Of a stretch of 50,565 nucleotides of DNA, positions 35,001 through 42,836 are shown in pieces. The position numbers and the translations under genes are program-made. This DNA is from Flammeovirgaceae bacterium UBA2786 (GTDB lineage: Bacteria > Bacteroidota > Bacteroidia > Cytophagales > Cyclobacteriaceae), in the NCBI GenBank assembly GCA_002352225.1, contig DEIA01000058.1, positions 37,260 through 87,824 on the forward strand, given 5' to 3'. Position 1 is the stretch's first letter. The number at the start of each line of letters is the position of its first letter. Under the pieces are notes generated by a model. The model did not search any database, was not told the DNA's origin, and saw nothing but the letters and a program-made list of their open reading frames with translations.

Positions 35001-35202
35001 TAAACTTGAATTGCTTGATGTATTTGGAAGAAGAATAGCTACCCTAGTTGATAAGGACCTTCCCCCTGGTTTCTATAGTGCAGAATGGCATGCACTTGAA
35101 AACGACAATCAACCCGTAAATGGTTTATTAATTTGCAGATTAGTGGTTGCGGGCGCAAACAAGGCCGATACGTATACAAGCAAAATATTGATAAACAAAT
35201 AA
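29002..35202 (+). CDS. Giant T9SS-secreted protein: BNR, FN3, FG-GAP/VCBS, ASPIC/UnbV, Ig-like and sorting domains
   Basis: 2066 aa. Signal peptide (residues 1-23), then about ten Asp-box/BNR motifs (such as STDGGITW and STNGGTNW) over residues 50-600. Two fibronectin type III domains follow (about 608-705 and 836-927), then seven FG-GAP/VCBS repeats with the DxDxDG calcium loop (as in DIDNDGDLD) over residues 945-1300. An ASPIC/UnbV domain spans about 1331-1419 and a Big_5/Ig-like domain about 1423-1530. The C-terminal type A sorting domain (from GDAYPNPTTN, about 1972) directs T9SS export. It is probably a surface adhesin or receptor. It forms one operon with its neighbours on both sides. 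Confidence 0.9.
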   Translation: MKIFLKALILFLVLTSAKGLSAQTFWTGKNGVYGGTANGIVSHAATGALITVTDGGIYRSADNGATWSKITTGIATNDIYMRGITQDNTGKLYCNTSSRVYSSTDGGITWVQTTTVLGSFGSYIKVSPNGNIYLANSNHNQILRSTDGGQTFSATTFSNSNITDIEINSSGHIIVSVYGQSALYISTNNGINWTTMSSGSYTGFPTLNVNYSYKIAIDASDNLYIITDVGPYRLAAGATAWSNIKGTLSDSFFFGDIFSGGSSVFLLNGSSSKIFTYSSGAWNSGVAYPVTSYSVSYFLPKSSSEFYLGMAMFGIFKSTNSGVAWSFSSNGIKAHTYTDFYITPNGRLFAATGNNGYILSLDDGQTWDLNNSGNANRNIYGFVTLFDNTILGYGGSGVIRSVDNGNNWGVQNPSQAIYSKVVVNGTKLFAYSGSTLLTSLNAGVTWASTVISGLPTPTKILVDANDNLYFLATNSIYKVNAGGSTATQITAISSVRDFTITGGTILALATNGTVLATSTNGGTNWTTQTLNSSFYSYRIWAYNASVILTQGNLIGSSYLSTDGGLTWSSKPLLDGSGLADVEFRVPSGNKVYAYGAVSYSVIHKSANEIIPPAAPTNLSLTSNGTGYAEFIWTDNATNEDNYGIEVSEGNNSSYAVYGNGNAGKFGQEVGYITNMGYGAITTEPGKTYFIRVYAKNGAGNSSYSNEISVTTINQCATTIPDNRSWTATTVADPGYTPFGTGPYTSPNVSIKLVPSPSNTFTLSKYVLGIINPGDHPDGNITIQESCGQAYVYTSNNDINNTNGTWNQSTKTLVIKWRTLPDYDDFAATTTLVLNSSDPIPAAPSLTVYPFSSTEVLLNWNQPGFETQYILERATAAGGPYSVVTTVNYPKTSFIDESLTTGSQYFYRIKAVNLAGSSAFSAVQPITLTSGQYFRPVENSISLNFENQQGVSWGDLDGDGDEDIASPSFTNSAGLSVPPVFYENKGGGTFDRRDLQVLANDNDAVSRGINIVDFNNDGKLDMYITRSGTSIADILLINNGNWAFTRSLVDITSEVSTAFRSAAAVDYNRDGLLDIFVGNEPANLAPPSAPGFLFKNLNGNTFSKDVSSSLGTDLINSRIASWADYDNDGDQDLLTANTVNPGQPMRLYKNNGDGTFTRVTGTAFDSDLMINTRTISWGDIDNDGDLDVYIGISTGSLSATFNDRLYRNDGNDVFTSLTTSEAAANGTATFGSAFGDIDNDGDLDLLVANAVSVAVPNSGANGIFINNGAGVFTKSTSNELFTNPNTYEIGLALADFDQDGFLDAYPAKGQTATIDLPNFLYKNNGTLTSSKNWIEIKLEGTTSNKAAIGARVKVITTSPARTQIREVSSRTGYGSQNSLIQHFGLGSATAISQIEVRWPSGQTQILPNVSPVNRIITIKEDFTAPTFTFNPAHNSTDVVITNKLELTLSEQATAAGGKNLVVRKTSSTATPLQTIAVTAGVMGANNKVTFTLSANFDYSTDYFVSIDAGAFVDAYQNASAAVPAANWKFTTQAEPDITPPTITFTPPASLPKSTLGAQKLEVIASDNKGIATVTMFHRKITEENFKSFAGIFNSTTSKYDFPLSESYVDNMGMEYYFEATDAATNTVRNPVGSDFHHLRLLFGTNEKAITLTASTAKTGYRIKSFPYEDTKSVGLVFEALGAPDPKKWRLLQYQHTPQRWIEGFNNVERGVGYFVLTSEAATIKFDNSESPNFSQSNPKTLALKQGFNLIGNPYNVPISWEEIRAGIAGVGVLKTFSGSYANGDIINEFEGGFVFADNAVSVPVKFKTTAGGRKSRKEIGSDLADENWIVPITLKQGDNTFNFGGVGMSTEASPSYDDLDDFAPPAIMEKLEMQFVHPEHFMKVFSRDVVATNSYHEWEFNVVADLSESTEMHWNNDTFGENSNELYLLDMVRQQLIDMRTVSQYTFNPVVSTRFKVFFGANLSTRVKPEGIFLGDAYPNPTTNKVTIPFTVSGTKSAYQVKLELLDVFGRRIATLVDKDLPPGFYSAEWHALENDNQPVNGLLICRLVVAGANKADTYTSKILINK

Positions 35203-35205
35203 GAT

Positions 35206-36402
35206 ATGAAAAAGGCATTAGGTATTATTCTGTTGCTTTTGGTGTTAATGAGTAATGGGGTCTGGGCTCAAACCGTTACTTCCCGAACCAACGAATTTGA
35301 AGTTGACTTAAGTGACCCCAAAAAAGTAGTAAACTCTACTGTACCAGTAATTAATTGGATTACTCCAGTAGCCGAAGCAAGCTTTGCGCAAGACTCACGC
35401 TTTAAAATAAAAGTGGAGGTACAATCAGTAACAGCCTTAAAAAATGTAACCATAAGCATAAAAGAAACTATTGCAGCGGCTTCGCGCGGCACACAAGCTA
35501 TTATGCCCGAAGAAGGCAACCCCTATGTGATTATAGTAGATAAGACATTAAACCTTATAAATGGTGAAAACGTATTGGAAATTATTGCAGAAAATATTGA
35601 AGGAATAAAAACATTTAGCTCTCGTAAAATTACCATTGGAACAACCTCACTGGCCGATGCCTCGAGCCTAAACAGAACAGATTATGCCTTGGTATTTGCT
35701 ACCGATAAATACGATTACTGGTCGGGGTTGGTAAACCCGGTATTTGATTCGCGCACCATTGCCGAAGAATTAAGAAAGACGTACGGCTATAAAGTGGAGA
35801 TTGTAGAAAATGCTACACAATCTCAGGTGTTGCGAAAAATCAGAGAGTATGCCGAAAAAAAATATCAGCCGCTGGATCAATTATTTATCTTTTTTGCCGG
35901 CCATGGAACGTATGACCAAACTTTTGGCGAAGGCTTTGTGGTAACGAAAGAATCTTTGTTAAATGATGAGGCAAAGACAAGCTACCTTTCGCATAACCGA
36001 TTGCGCTCTATTGTAAATAACATTCCATGCGAACATATATTTCTGGCTATGGATGTTTGTTTCGGAGGTACTTTTGATCAGGCTCTTGCCTCCTCCAGAG
36101 GAGCAGACGATGAAGTGTATAAAGAACAGAACCAAACAGAGTTTATAACACGCAAGCTTACTTATAAGACTCGTAAATTTTTAACCTCCGGTGGCAAACA
36201 GTATGTTTCAGATGGCATTCCGGGGAAACATTCGCCCTTTGCAAAAAATTTTATTGATGCACTACGGTCGCGTGGTGGTCGCGATGGTATTCTTACCCTT
36301 CCGGAGTTGTTTACCTATGTGGAGAAACTGCAGATTCAACCCCGCTTTGGTGAGTTTGGCGACAATGCTCCCGGCAGTGATTTTATTTTTGTAGCTCGTT
36401 AA
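35206..36402 (+). CDS. Exported caspase-family (C14) protease
   Basis: 398 aa. A signal peptide (cleavage after VWA, residue 21) leads into an Ig-like domain (about residues 45-145) and a caspase/metacaspase fold (about 155-395). Catalytic His233 lies in FFAGHGTYDQ and Cys285 in AMDVCFGGTF. The gene begins 3 nt after the giant T9SS protein stop, strongly suggesting coupled expression. Caspase homologs in bacteria are usually cytoplasmic or linked to effectors; an exported one with an Ig domain, next to its possible surface partner, is unusual. Its substrate is unknown. Confidence 0.88.
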   Translation: MKKALGIILLLLVLMSNGVWAQTVTSRTNEFEVDLSDPKKVVNSTVPVINWITPVAEASFAQDSRFKIKVEVQSVTALKNVTISIKETIAAASRGTQAIMPEEGNPYVIIVDKTLNLINGENVLEIIAENIEGIKTFSSRKITIGTTSLADASSLNRTDYALVFATDKYDYWSGLVNPVFDSRTIAEELRKTYGYKVEIVENATQSQVLRKIREYAEKKYQPLDQLFIFFAGHGTYDQTFGEGFVVTKESLLNDEAKTSYLSHNRLRSIVNNIPCEHIFLAMDVCFGGTFDQALASSRGADDEVYKEQNQTEFITRKLTYKTRKFLTSGGKQYVSDGIPGKHSPFAKNFIDALRSRGGRDGILTLPELFTYVEKLQIQPRFGEFGDNAPGSDFIFVAR

Positions 36403-36430
36403 TTTTATCAATCATCTTTAACCAAAATCA

Positions 36431-36460
36431 AAGGTGAAGGAAACTTCACCTTTTTTATTT
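36431..36460 (+). terminator. Intrinsic terminator of the secreted caspase operon
   Basis: AAGGTGAAG (36431-36439) pairs with CTTCACCTT (36444-36452) around a GAAA loop, followed by TTTTATTT. It is one of the strongest hairpins in the window and ends the 28240-36402 transcript. Confidence 0.9.
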
Positions 36461-36475
36461 CAACTGTTTTTCGGG

Positions 36476-36483
36476 TATTTTTA
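36476..36483 (+). promoter_or_regulatory. Putative -7 box of the Y_Y_Y sensor gene
   Basis: TATTTTTA, one base off TAnnTTTG, 16 nt before the ATG at 36500. No clear -33 TTG. Confidence 0.3.
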
Positions 36484-36499
36484 AAGCACGGTTATACAA

Positions 36500-39001
36500 A
36501 TGAGGGCTACCCTACAAATAGTATGTCTATGGTTAATCTCGTTCTGTTTACAGGCCCAAACCGGAACCTATTACCTATCGCATTTCACTCCTCCAGACGA
36601 TCGCATTGATTTCAGAAGCAGGTTTATGCTTCAGGATACGCAAGGCGAACTATACTTTGCTAACCGGCAGGGCATATTAGAGTTCGATGGAAAAAACTGG
36701 AACGAAATAGAAATACCAGGCGCGGTGCACGCAGTAGCAGCCAACGGAACTGATGTGTATGTAGCAGGAGTAGCGGGTGGAGGTAAACTCAATAAAAAAT
36801 CTGAACCCCAACGTGCCTATATTCCACTTGTAGCCGGAAATTTTAATGGGGTTGCAGCGCAAGGCGAACTGGTTTTCTTCCTCGCATCAGATCAGGTAAT
36901 TGCGTTCTCATCTCAAACCAATCAGGTAAGCTGGGCTTTAAAGGCAGATAGTTCTTACGGAATATTTCTTGAACTGTTTACGATTAATAACGCAATCTAC
37001 CTGCGCACTTCAAACAGAGGGTTGCAAAAGCTGCAAGATCAAAAGCTGTCTGCGGCAGAGTTTGCTCCTGCCAATGTTGTATTTGCCAGTCCGGGTAAAT
37101 CTGTTTTGCTGGGCATGGACGACAATCGTGTTTTTGTGTTGGAGAAAAATCAGATTCGTGAACTTGTTTTAAAGGACAGCACATACCTGCCCAAGCACAC
37201 ATTAGTGGCTGGTACCTGGTTAAATAATAATCTGATTGCATTAGGCACTATGCGGGGTGGAGTTTTATTCATTAACGCTACAACAGGCGAAACCGAACAA
37301 GTTGTTGATTATTTTAATGGCTTGCCCGATAATGAAGTATATGCTTTGCTGGCCGATGGTAACGATGGTGTGTGGGTATCGCACGAATATGGGTTTACGC
37401 GCATAGCACCACAGATTCCGTTTCGTTCGTTCGATCATTTTTCGGGACTAAATGGCAACCTGCTTTGTGCCCAAACCTTCAATGGAAATGTATTTGTAGG
37501 TACCACATTAGGGTTGTTTGAATTAGTTAATGTGGCAGAAATCCACCAGCCGGTAGTTACCGAAGTTGCCACCAGCCGTGGCCGCAGAAAAGCTACCCCG
37601 GCACCAATACCTAAAGTTGAATTGCCCGGTCAGCCACGTTTTGAATATCAGCGGGTGGCCGGTATTGAAGGCAAGGTTACGCAACTGGCAATTGTAAATA
37701 GCAAATTGATGGCAGCCGGTGTAAGCGGATTGTTTGAAGTATCGGGCCTTACTTCGAAACCGATTTTGATGGGGGCTGTGCGTACAGTTTTCTACTCTCC
37801 ATCATTAAACCAACTGCTTGTGGCTATACCGCAACAAACTAAAACACTGCAACAGGTTGAAACCAATTGGCAGGAAACTCAATTACTCGATTCCATTCGC
37901 GAGCCGATAAGCCACGCATTTGAAGACCGGCTCGAAAACATTTGGCTTTGCGGTAAATCGTATATCTATAAAATAGAAACAGTTGATGGAGACATAACCG
38001 ACCTCGAATCAATCCCGATTAATAACCCCTCGCGCGATGAAACCGTAGGACTTGCTTACGGTAATGAAGTTTACATAGCGGCATCGGGCCAGTTTAGTAT
38101 CTACGATCATAAAGCATCGTTTGTAAAGTTCGATTCGCTTCCGGGGCCGCGTAAATATTTTGCTTCGGGCGGATACTTTTGGTTTAATGATGGTACGCGC
38201 TGGCGTACGGTAGATAGCCGGGTACAATCGCTTAAGTTAGAGTGGCTGGGAATGTTTCCTAACCTGCGTTATCTGGCGCCTGATCAGGCCGGGAATAATG
38301 TGTGGGTGATAACGGCTGCAAACGAATTATATAATTTTTCGCAAACAGCTGCCGTACCCGATACAGGGTATCCGTTATACTTGCGTGGAATACGAGGGCA
38401 CGAAATCAGCCTGGCCGATAAGATTGAAATTGAGGAACATGAGGGAGCCATAACGTTTGAGTTCATACAACCGGCTTATCTTGGGTTAAACGCCACCCAA
38501 TACCGGTATCAGGTAAAAGAACTTAACAAACAATGGTCTTCCTGGTCGTCTTCAAATAATGAAGTAGCCTTTTCTTATTTGCCCCCGGGCAAATACCAGT
38601 TGCAGGTACAGTCGCGCGATTTACTGGGCAACGTATCTAAAGTTGAACAGATAGCTTTTAAAGTTTTACCCCCTTATTGGAAACGCTGGTGGTTTTATGC
38701 GCTGGAGTTTACAGTTTTCAGTTTGTTAGTAGCATTATCGTTGCGTATTGGTCGTGCCAATACACGCTACCGCTTTGTAAGCCAGATTTTATCGTTGCTT
38801 ACTGTGGTAATGCTGGTACAGTTTTTACAAACGGCCATCAGTTCTTTAATTGGCATTAAAACCTCGCCTGTAATTGAATTTATTATACAGGTTTTTGTTG
38901 CCCTGGCTATTTTTCCGGTCGAAATTCTGGCACGCGATTCCATGATGAAATATGTGGAAGGTAAATACCGGATTAGACGAATATGGGAACGGGATAAGTA
39001 G
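36500..39001 (+). CDS. Propeller/Y_Y_Y-domain membrane sensor without kinase
   Basis: 833 aa. A signal peptide (cleavage near LQA, residue 19) is followed by two-component-regulator-type propeller blades (about 30-620; e.g. LFEVSGL and GILEFDGKNWNE) and a Y_Y_Y beta-sandwich (about 645-720, with YRYQVKELNKQWSSW and LPPGKYQLQVQSRD). Three hydrophobic helices follow at about 731-750, 761-785 and 790-811, then a short basic tail (RIRRIWERDK). In hybrid sensors the same ectodomain precedes one helix and a histidine kinase. Here no kinase or response-regulator domain follows. It may signal by partner proteins or be a sensor remnant, but all membrane parts look intact. Confidence 0.82.
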   Translation: MRATLQIVCLWLISFCLQAQTGTYYLSHFTPPDDRIDFRSRFMLQDTQGELYFANRQGILEFDGKNWNEIEIPGAVHAVAANGTDVYVAGVAGGGKLNKKSEPQRAYIPLVAGNFNGVAAQGELVFFLASDQVIAFSSQTNQVSWALKADSSYGIFLELFTINNAIYLRTSNRGLQKLQDQKLSAAEFAPANVVFASPGKSVLLGMDDNRVFVLEKNQIRELVLKDSTYLPKHTLVAGTWLNNNLIALGTMRGGVLFINATTGETEQVVDYFNGLPDNEVYALLADGNDGVWVSHEYGFTRIAPQIPFRSFDHFSGLNGNLLCAQTFNGNVFVGTTLGLFELVNVAEIHQPVVTEVATSRGRRKATPAPIPKVELPGQPRFEYQRVAGIEGKVTQLAIVNSKLMAAGVSGLFEVSGLTSKPILMGAVRTVFYSPSLNQLLVAIPQQTKTLQQVETNWQETQLLDSIREPISHAFEDRLENIWLCGKSYIYKIETVDGDITDLESIPINNPSRDETVGLAYGNEVYIAASGQFSIYDHKASFVKFDSLPGPRKYFASGGYFWFNDGTRWRTVDSRVQSLKLEWLGMFPNLRYLAPDQAGNNVWVITAANELYNFSQTAAVPDTGYPLYLRGIRGHEISLADKIEIEEHEGAITFEFIQPAYLGLNATQYRYQVKELNKQWSSWSSSNNEVAFSYLPPGKYQLQVQSRDLLGNVSKVEQIAFKVLPPYWKRWWFYALEFTVFSLLVALSLRIGRANTRYRFVSQILSLLTVVMLVQFLQTAISSLIGIKTSPVIEFIIQVFVALAIFPVEILARDSMMKYVEGKYRIRRIWERDK

Positions 39002-39062
39002 AATTATCCATTCCCTTTCGGGGATTTTGATTACCTTCACCCAATACCAAATCGACAAATTT

Positions 39063-39800
39063 ATGAGAGCATTGCTGTTTCTGTTAATCATTGGCTTTAC
39101 CGTTAGTTGTTCACCAGAAAAAACAAAGGAAGAACCTCTATCGGCAAATCAGAATCCACCCGAAGAAGGATTTGATCTGGCTGCCTCAGACCCTGCTGCC
39201 ATTCAACTTGCCGACAGTGTAATGCAGGCTTTGGGTGGGCGCAGCAACTGGGATAAAGTACGGTTTGTTACCTGGAAATCGGCCGATGGTTCTGTAACTT
39301 ATTATTGGGATAAACAGGAAAGACGTGCGCGTGTAGAAGATCAAAACGATGCTTCTGTTGCCCTGTTAAATTTAGCAAGCGGAGAAACCAAAGTGCAGGT
39401 AAACAATAGTGACGATCCCGCAAAAGCGGCCGCGGCTAAAACAGCCTTCTCAAAAGCTTTGTACGAATTGGCTCTACCGTTTCTTACCAAAAGTAAAGAC
39501 TTCTCATTGCAATACATGGGCGAAGATACATTAGCAAAACAACGCTACAACTCGCTGGTAGTTATTCCCAAAGACTCAACGGCTGGCCGGTATAAATTAT
39601 TTGTAGATAAAAGCGAAAAACTGGTTCGGTATTGGTCGTTCTATCCGGCTGCCAGCAATGCCGCTGCGTTTGTATTACCCTTTGATAATTATCAAAAGCA
39701 AAACGAGGTATTGATATCGGCTAATCGCAGCCAGGGCAGCGGCCCTAAAGAAGTTAAAATAGAAACTGAGTTGGCTGATAAATTATTTACTGAATTTTAA
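39063..39800 (+). CDS. Lipoprotein of unknown function (246 aa)
   Basis: From the ATG at 39063 the signal ends in FTVSC with Cys17 lipidated. An upstream in-frame ATG at 38952 lies in the tail of the preceding gene. The beta-rich body (FVTWKSADGSVTYYWDKQERRARVE, YKLFVDKSEKLVRYW) has a style like lipoprotein-carrier (LolA-like) sheets, but no family is firmly recognised. It begins 61 nt after the Y_Y_Y gene and 3 nt before the DinB-type gene. Confidence 0.6.
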   Translation: MRALLFLLIIGFTVSCSPEKTKEEPLSANQNPPEEGFDLAASDPAAIQLADSVMQALGGRSNWDKVRFVTWKSADGSVTYYWDKQERRARVEDQNDASVALLNLASGETKVQVNNSDDPAKAAAAKTAFSKALYELALPFLTKSKDFSLQYMGEDTLAKQRYNSLVVIPKDSTAGRYKLFVDKSEKLVRYWSFYPAASNAAAFVLPFDNYQKQNEVLISANRSQGSGPKEVKIETELADKLFTEF

Positions 39801-39803
39801 CAT

Positions 39804-40316
39804 ATGTTACTGAACCTGGAAACCATACCACATTCGTACAAAAATTATGTAAAGCAGGTTGAAGAAACGGATTTACTTCAGGCTTTGCGCATTTCGGGAC
39901 ATCGCGCGCTCGAATTTGTACATACCATTTCAGACCAAAAGAAAGATTTTAAATACGCCCCGGGTAAATGGACAATTCGGGAGGTGCTTTGCCACATGAT
40001 TGATGCCGAGCGCATCTTTGCTTATCGGGCCTTGCGCTTTGCGCGAAACGATAAGACTGCGTTAGCCGGTTGGGAAGAAAACGACTATGCACCACAAGCC
40101 AATGCATCAGATCGTTCTCTGCAAAAGATTGCAGCCGAAATGGCCCATCTGCGTTCGGCCACAATTGATATGTTTGAGGGGTTTACACCTGAAATGCTTT
40201 CCCGCAAGGGTATGGCCAATAACAACGAACTTGGTGTAGTGGTATTGGGCTTTACTATTGCCGGGCACGAAACGCACCATTGTCATATTTTAAAAGAACG
40301 ATATCTGAATTCATGA
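39804..40316 (+). CDS. DinB-superfamily metal-binding protein
   Basis: 170 aa, four-helix bundle. His64 in VLCHMIDAER and the C-terminal HETHHCH (residues 155-161) supply the metal-binding histidine triad of DinB-like (DUF664/DfsB) proteins. Members include thiol-transferases and unknown enzymes. The stop overlaps the DacB start in ATGA, so the two are coupled. No DNA-damage regulation is visible. Confidence 0.85.
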   Translation: MLLNLETIPHSYKNYVKQVEETDLLQALRISGHRALEFVHTISDQKKDFKYAPGKWTIREVLCHMIDAERIFAYRALRFARNDKTALAGWEENDYAPQANASDRSLQKIAAEMAHLRSATIDMFEGFTPEMLSRKGMANNNELGVVVLGFTIAGHETHHCHILKERYLNS

Positions 40317-41593
40317 GGGCTTTATATTTTTTTGCGCTTCTGGTAGTAGCAGGAGCTTGTTCTACACGCGCAGTAATTCTGAAGGAAATAAAACAGTCGG
40401 GAAAAGAAATACAAAATCATATAGGGTTTTCGTTGTACGATCCGCAAACCAAAAAATTTCTGATCGAACATCAGTCCGACAAATATTTTACTCCGGCCTC
40501 TAACACCAAAATTTTTACACTTTTTGCTGCACTGAATATTCTGGGAGACTCAACGGTGGCATTGCGCTATTTACCTATGGGCGACTCTATGATTATTTGG
40601 GGAACGGGCGATCCGTCTTTTCTGTATAAGCATGCATATCAGACAGGCAAAACGTATGAGTTTCTACAGCAATATTCTGGTAAGATTTATTTTTCAGGAA
40701 CAAATTTTTACAACTATGCCCTGGGCCCCGGTTGGGCCTGGAGCGACTATGATTCGTATTACTCGGCCGAGCGTTCTGCATTTCCGGTTTATGGAAACCT
40801 GGTTGAAGTAAAGAAAGCCGAAGAAGAATTTTCTACCATGCCGGCTTATTTTATGGAGCATTTTACTATTGCCAACCAGCAACGAACATACGAGGAAGTA
40901 ACCCGTGGGTTAGACGACAATCAGCTCACCTATTTTACAGGAAAAAAAACACGCGGAGAGTGGACTATTCCGTTTCGTAGTACTACCGATGTGGTGGTAG
41001 ATTTATTAAGCGATACACTTAAGCGCGAAATAAATGAAGCCCCCATCTTACTTCCGGCTGAAGCAAAATCATTAAAGGGTACACCGGTGGATAGTCTGTA
41101 TAAAGTAATGATGGAGGACAGTGACAACTTTATTGCCGAGCAACTGCTATTACAATGCGCAGGGGTGCTGAGTGACTCCTTAAAACAGGAGATTGCCATT
41201 AAGTATGTAGTTGAAAAATGGCTCTCCGATTTACCCGATAAACCCCGGTGGGTAGATGGCTCTGGCCTTTCGCGGTTTAACCTGTTTACACCCCGCTCAA
41301 TTGCAGTATTGTGGGATAAAATTTATTCACTTGTTCCACAGGAAAGACTTTTCAATTTGCTGGCAGTGGGTGGCCAAAAGGGCACACTTAAGAATTCGTA
41401 TAAAAATGATCCGCCTTATATTTTTGGTAAAACGGGTTCGTTGAATAATAACCACGTTTTAAGTGGTTATCTGATTACGCGCAAAGGAAAACTCCTCATC
41501 TTCAGCTTAATGAATAATAACTACCTTGCCCCCACAAATGATGTGCGTAAACATATGCAGGAAATTTTGTACACGATTTACACTAAGTATTAA
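40313..41593 (+). CDS. dacB: D-alanyl-D-alanine carboxypeptidase/endopeptidase, PBP4 (S13) family, lipoprotein
   Basis: 426 aa from the ATG at 40313; the longer frame starting at 40280 sits inside the preceding gene. The lipobox VVAGAC gives Cys16 as lipidated. SxxK is SNTK (residues 63-66), the SxN-type SDN lies in MEDSDNFIAEQ, and KTG is in IFGKTGSLNN. These are the active-site motifs of penicillin-binding protein 4. It trims or cleaves peptidoglycan peptides in the periplasm. It is shorter than E. coli PBP4, suggesting a reduced extra domain. Confidence 0.9.
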   Translation: MRALYFFALLVVAGACSTRAVILKEIKQSGKEIQNHIGFSLYDPQTKKFLIEHQSDKYFTPASNTKIFTLFAALNILGDSTVALRYLPMGDSMIIWGTGDPSFLYKHAYQTGKTYEFLQQYSGKIYFSGTNFYNYALGPGWAWSDYDSYYSAERSAFPVYGNLVEVKKAEEEFSTMPAYFMEHFTIANQQRTYEEVTRGLDDNQLTYFTGKKTRGEWTIPFRSTTDVVVDLLSDTLKREINEAPILLPAEAKSLKGTPVDSLYKVMMEDSDNFIAEQLLLQCAGVLSDSLKQEIAIKYVVEKWLSDLPDKPRWVDGSGLSRFNLFTPRSIAVLWDKIYSLVPQERLFNLLAVGGQKGTLKNSYKNDPPYIFGKTGSLNNNHVLSGYLITRKGKLLIFSLMNNNYLAPTNDVRKHMQEILYTIYTKY

Positions 41594-41604
41594 CCGGAGT
41601 TGAA

Positions 41605-42834
41605 ATGAAGCGATTATTGTTTTGGGTTTTATCCTTTGCCTGTTTTTGGGGCCAGGCGCAGACCCCCGATCTGTTAGATATCAAAATAGGGCAGATGATA
41701 TTAATTGGAATGCCCAGGGCCGAGGTAGATCCGCTGGTGTTGGATGAAGTGAAAAAAGGAAAAGTTGGGGCGCTTATTTTCTTTGAAAAAAATATTCCCA
41801 ACAAACCTAATGCCTTTGCTTCGGTAAAGAACATGACATGGACTTACCAAAAGGCTGCTTCTATTCCATTATTTATATGTATCGATCAGGAAGGAGGAAA
41901 AGTAAATCGCCTGAAGGAAAAATATGGTTTTACACGATCAGTAACAGCAGGTGCATTGGGAAAATCCAGGTCGTTAGATTCTGTTGCTTTTTATGCTGAA
42001 GCCACTGCAGCAACTCTGGCTGGCCTTGGGTTTAATGTTAACTTTGCTCCGGTGGTAGATCTGGCTATTACCGAGAACACCGTTATCTTTAAACCAGAGC
42101 GCGCATATTCTTCTAATGAAGATACCGTAGCGTTAATGGCCGCAGAGGTTGTAAAACAGCATCGCAAGTTTGGGGTAATAACTGCTCTTAAACATTTTCC
42201 TGGCCATGGAAGCTCAAAAGAGGATACACACTTTGGCGTGGCCGATGTTACCAATACCTGGAACGAACGCGAACTAACCCCCTACAAAAAACTGGTTGAT
42301 GCCAATATGGTTGATGCTGTAATGACAGCACATATCGTAAACAAAAACCTCGACAGCAAAGGATACCCGGGTACACTCTCGAAAGAAATATTGGATGGCA
42401 TATTGCGAAAACGGTTGGGATACAATGGTGTGGTGTTTTCGGATGATATGCAGATGCATGCTATTTCAAAAAACTTTGGATTAGAAGAATCTATTAAACT
42501 GGCCATTAATGCAGGCGTTGACATACTCTGTTTTTCCAATAACATTTCGGGCAGCGATGAACGTACCGTTGATAAAGTACATTCTATTATTAAAAAACTT
42601 GTTGCCAGCGGAGAAATCAAGCCCGAGCGTATCGATGAATCGTTTCAGCGTATTGTACAGTTGAAATCGCGCATCGGAAATAAGGATATTCCTGCATATA
42701 AAGCAGAGATAGCCAAACTGCAAGATCAGTTAAATAAGCAGCAGACCGAAAAAATTCAGGAAGTTGTTGTTACAGAACCGCAAAGCAAGGAAGAACCGGA
42801 AGTGAAAAAGAAGAAGCGGAAGAGAAACCAATAA
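41605..42834 (+). CDS. Exported GH3 beta-N-acetylhexosaminidase
   Basis: 409 aa with a signal peptide (cleavage after GQAQ, residue 19). GH3 features are the early FFEKNIPN, KHFPGHGSSKEDTHFG (the His-containing loop of the bacterial NagZ-like group) and the nucleophile Asp in VVFSDDMQMHA. A coiled-coil then a Lys-rich tail (KKKKRKRNQ) follow the catalytic core. It likely releases GlcNAc from muropeptides. It is 11 nt after dacB, within a peptidoglycan operon. Confidence 0.88.
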   Translation: MKRLLFWVLSFACFWGQAQTPDLLDIKIGQMILIGMPRAEVDPLVLDEVKKGKVGALIFFEKNIPNKPNAFASVKNMTWTYQKAASIPLFICIDQEGGKVNRLKEKYGFTRSVTAGALGKSRSLDSVAFYAEATAATLAGLGFNVNFAPVVDLAITENTVIFKPERAYSSNEDTVALMAAEVVKQHRKFGVITALKHFPGHGSSKEDTHFGVADVTNTWNERELTPYKKLVDANMVDAVMTAHIVNKNLDSKGYPGTLSKEILDGILRKRLGYNGVVFSDDMQMHAISKNFGLEESIKLAINAGVDILCFSNNISGSDERTVDKVHSIIKKLVASGEIKPERIDESFQRIVQLKSRIGNKDIPAYKAEIAKLQDQLNKQQTEKIQEVVVTEPQSKEEPEVKKKKRKRNQ

Positions 42835-42836
42835 CT

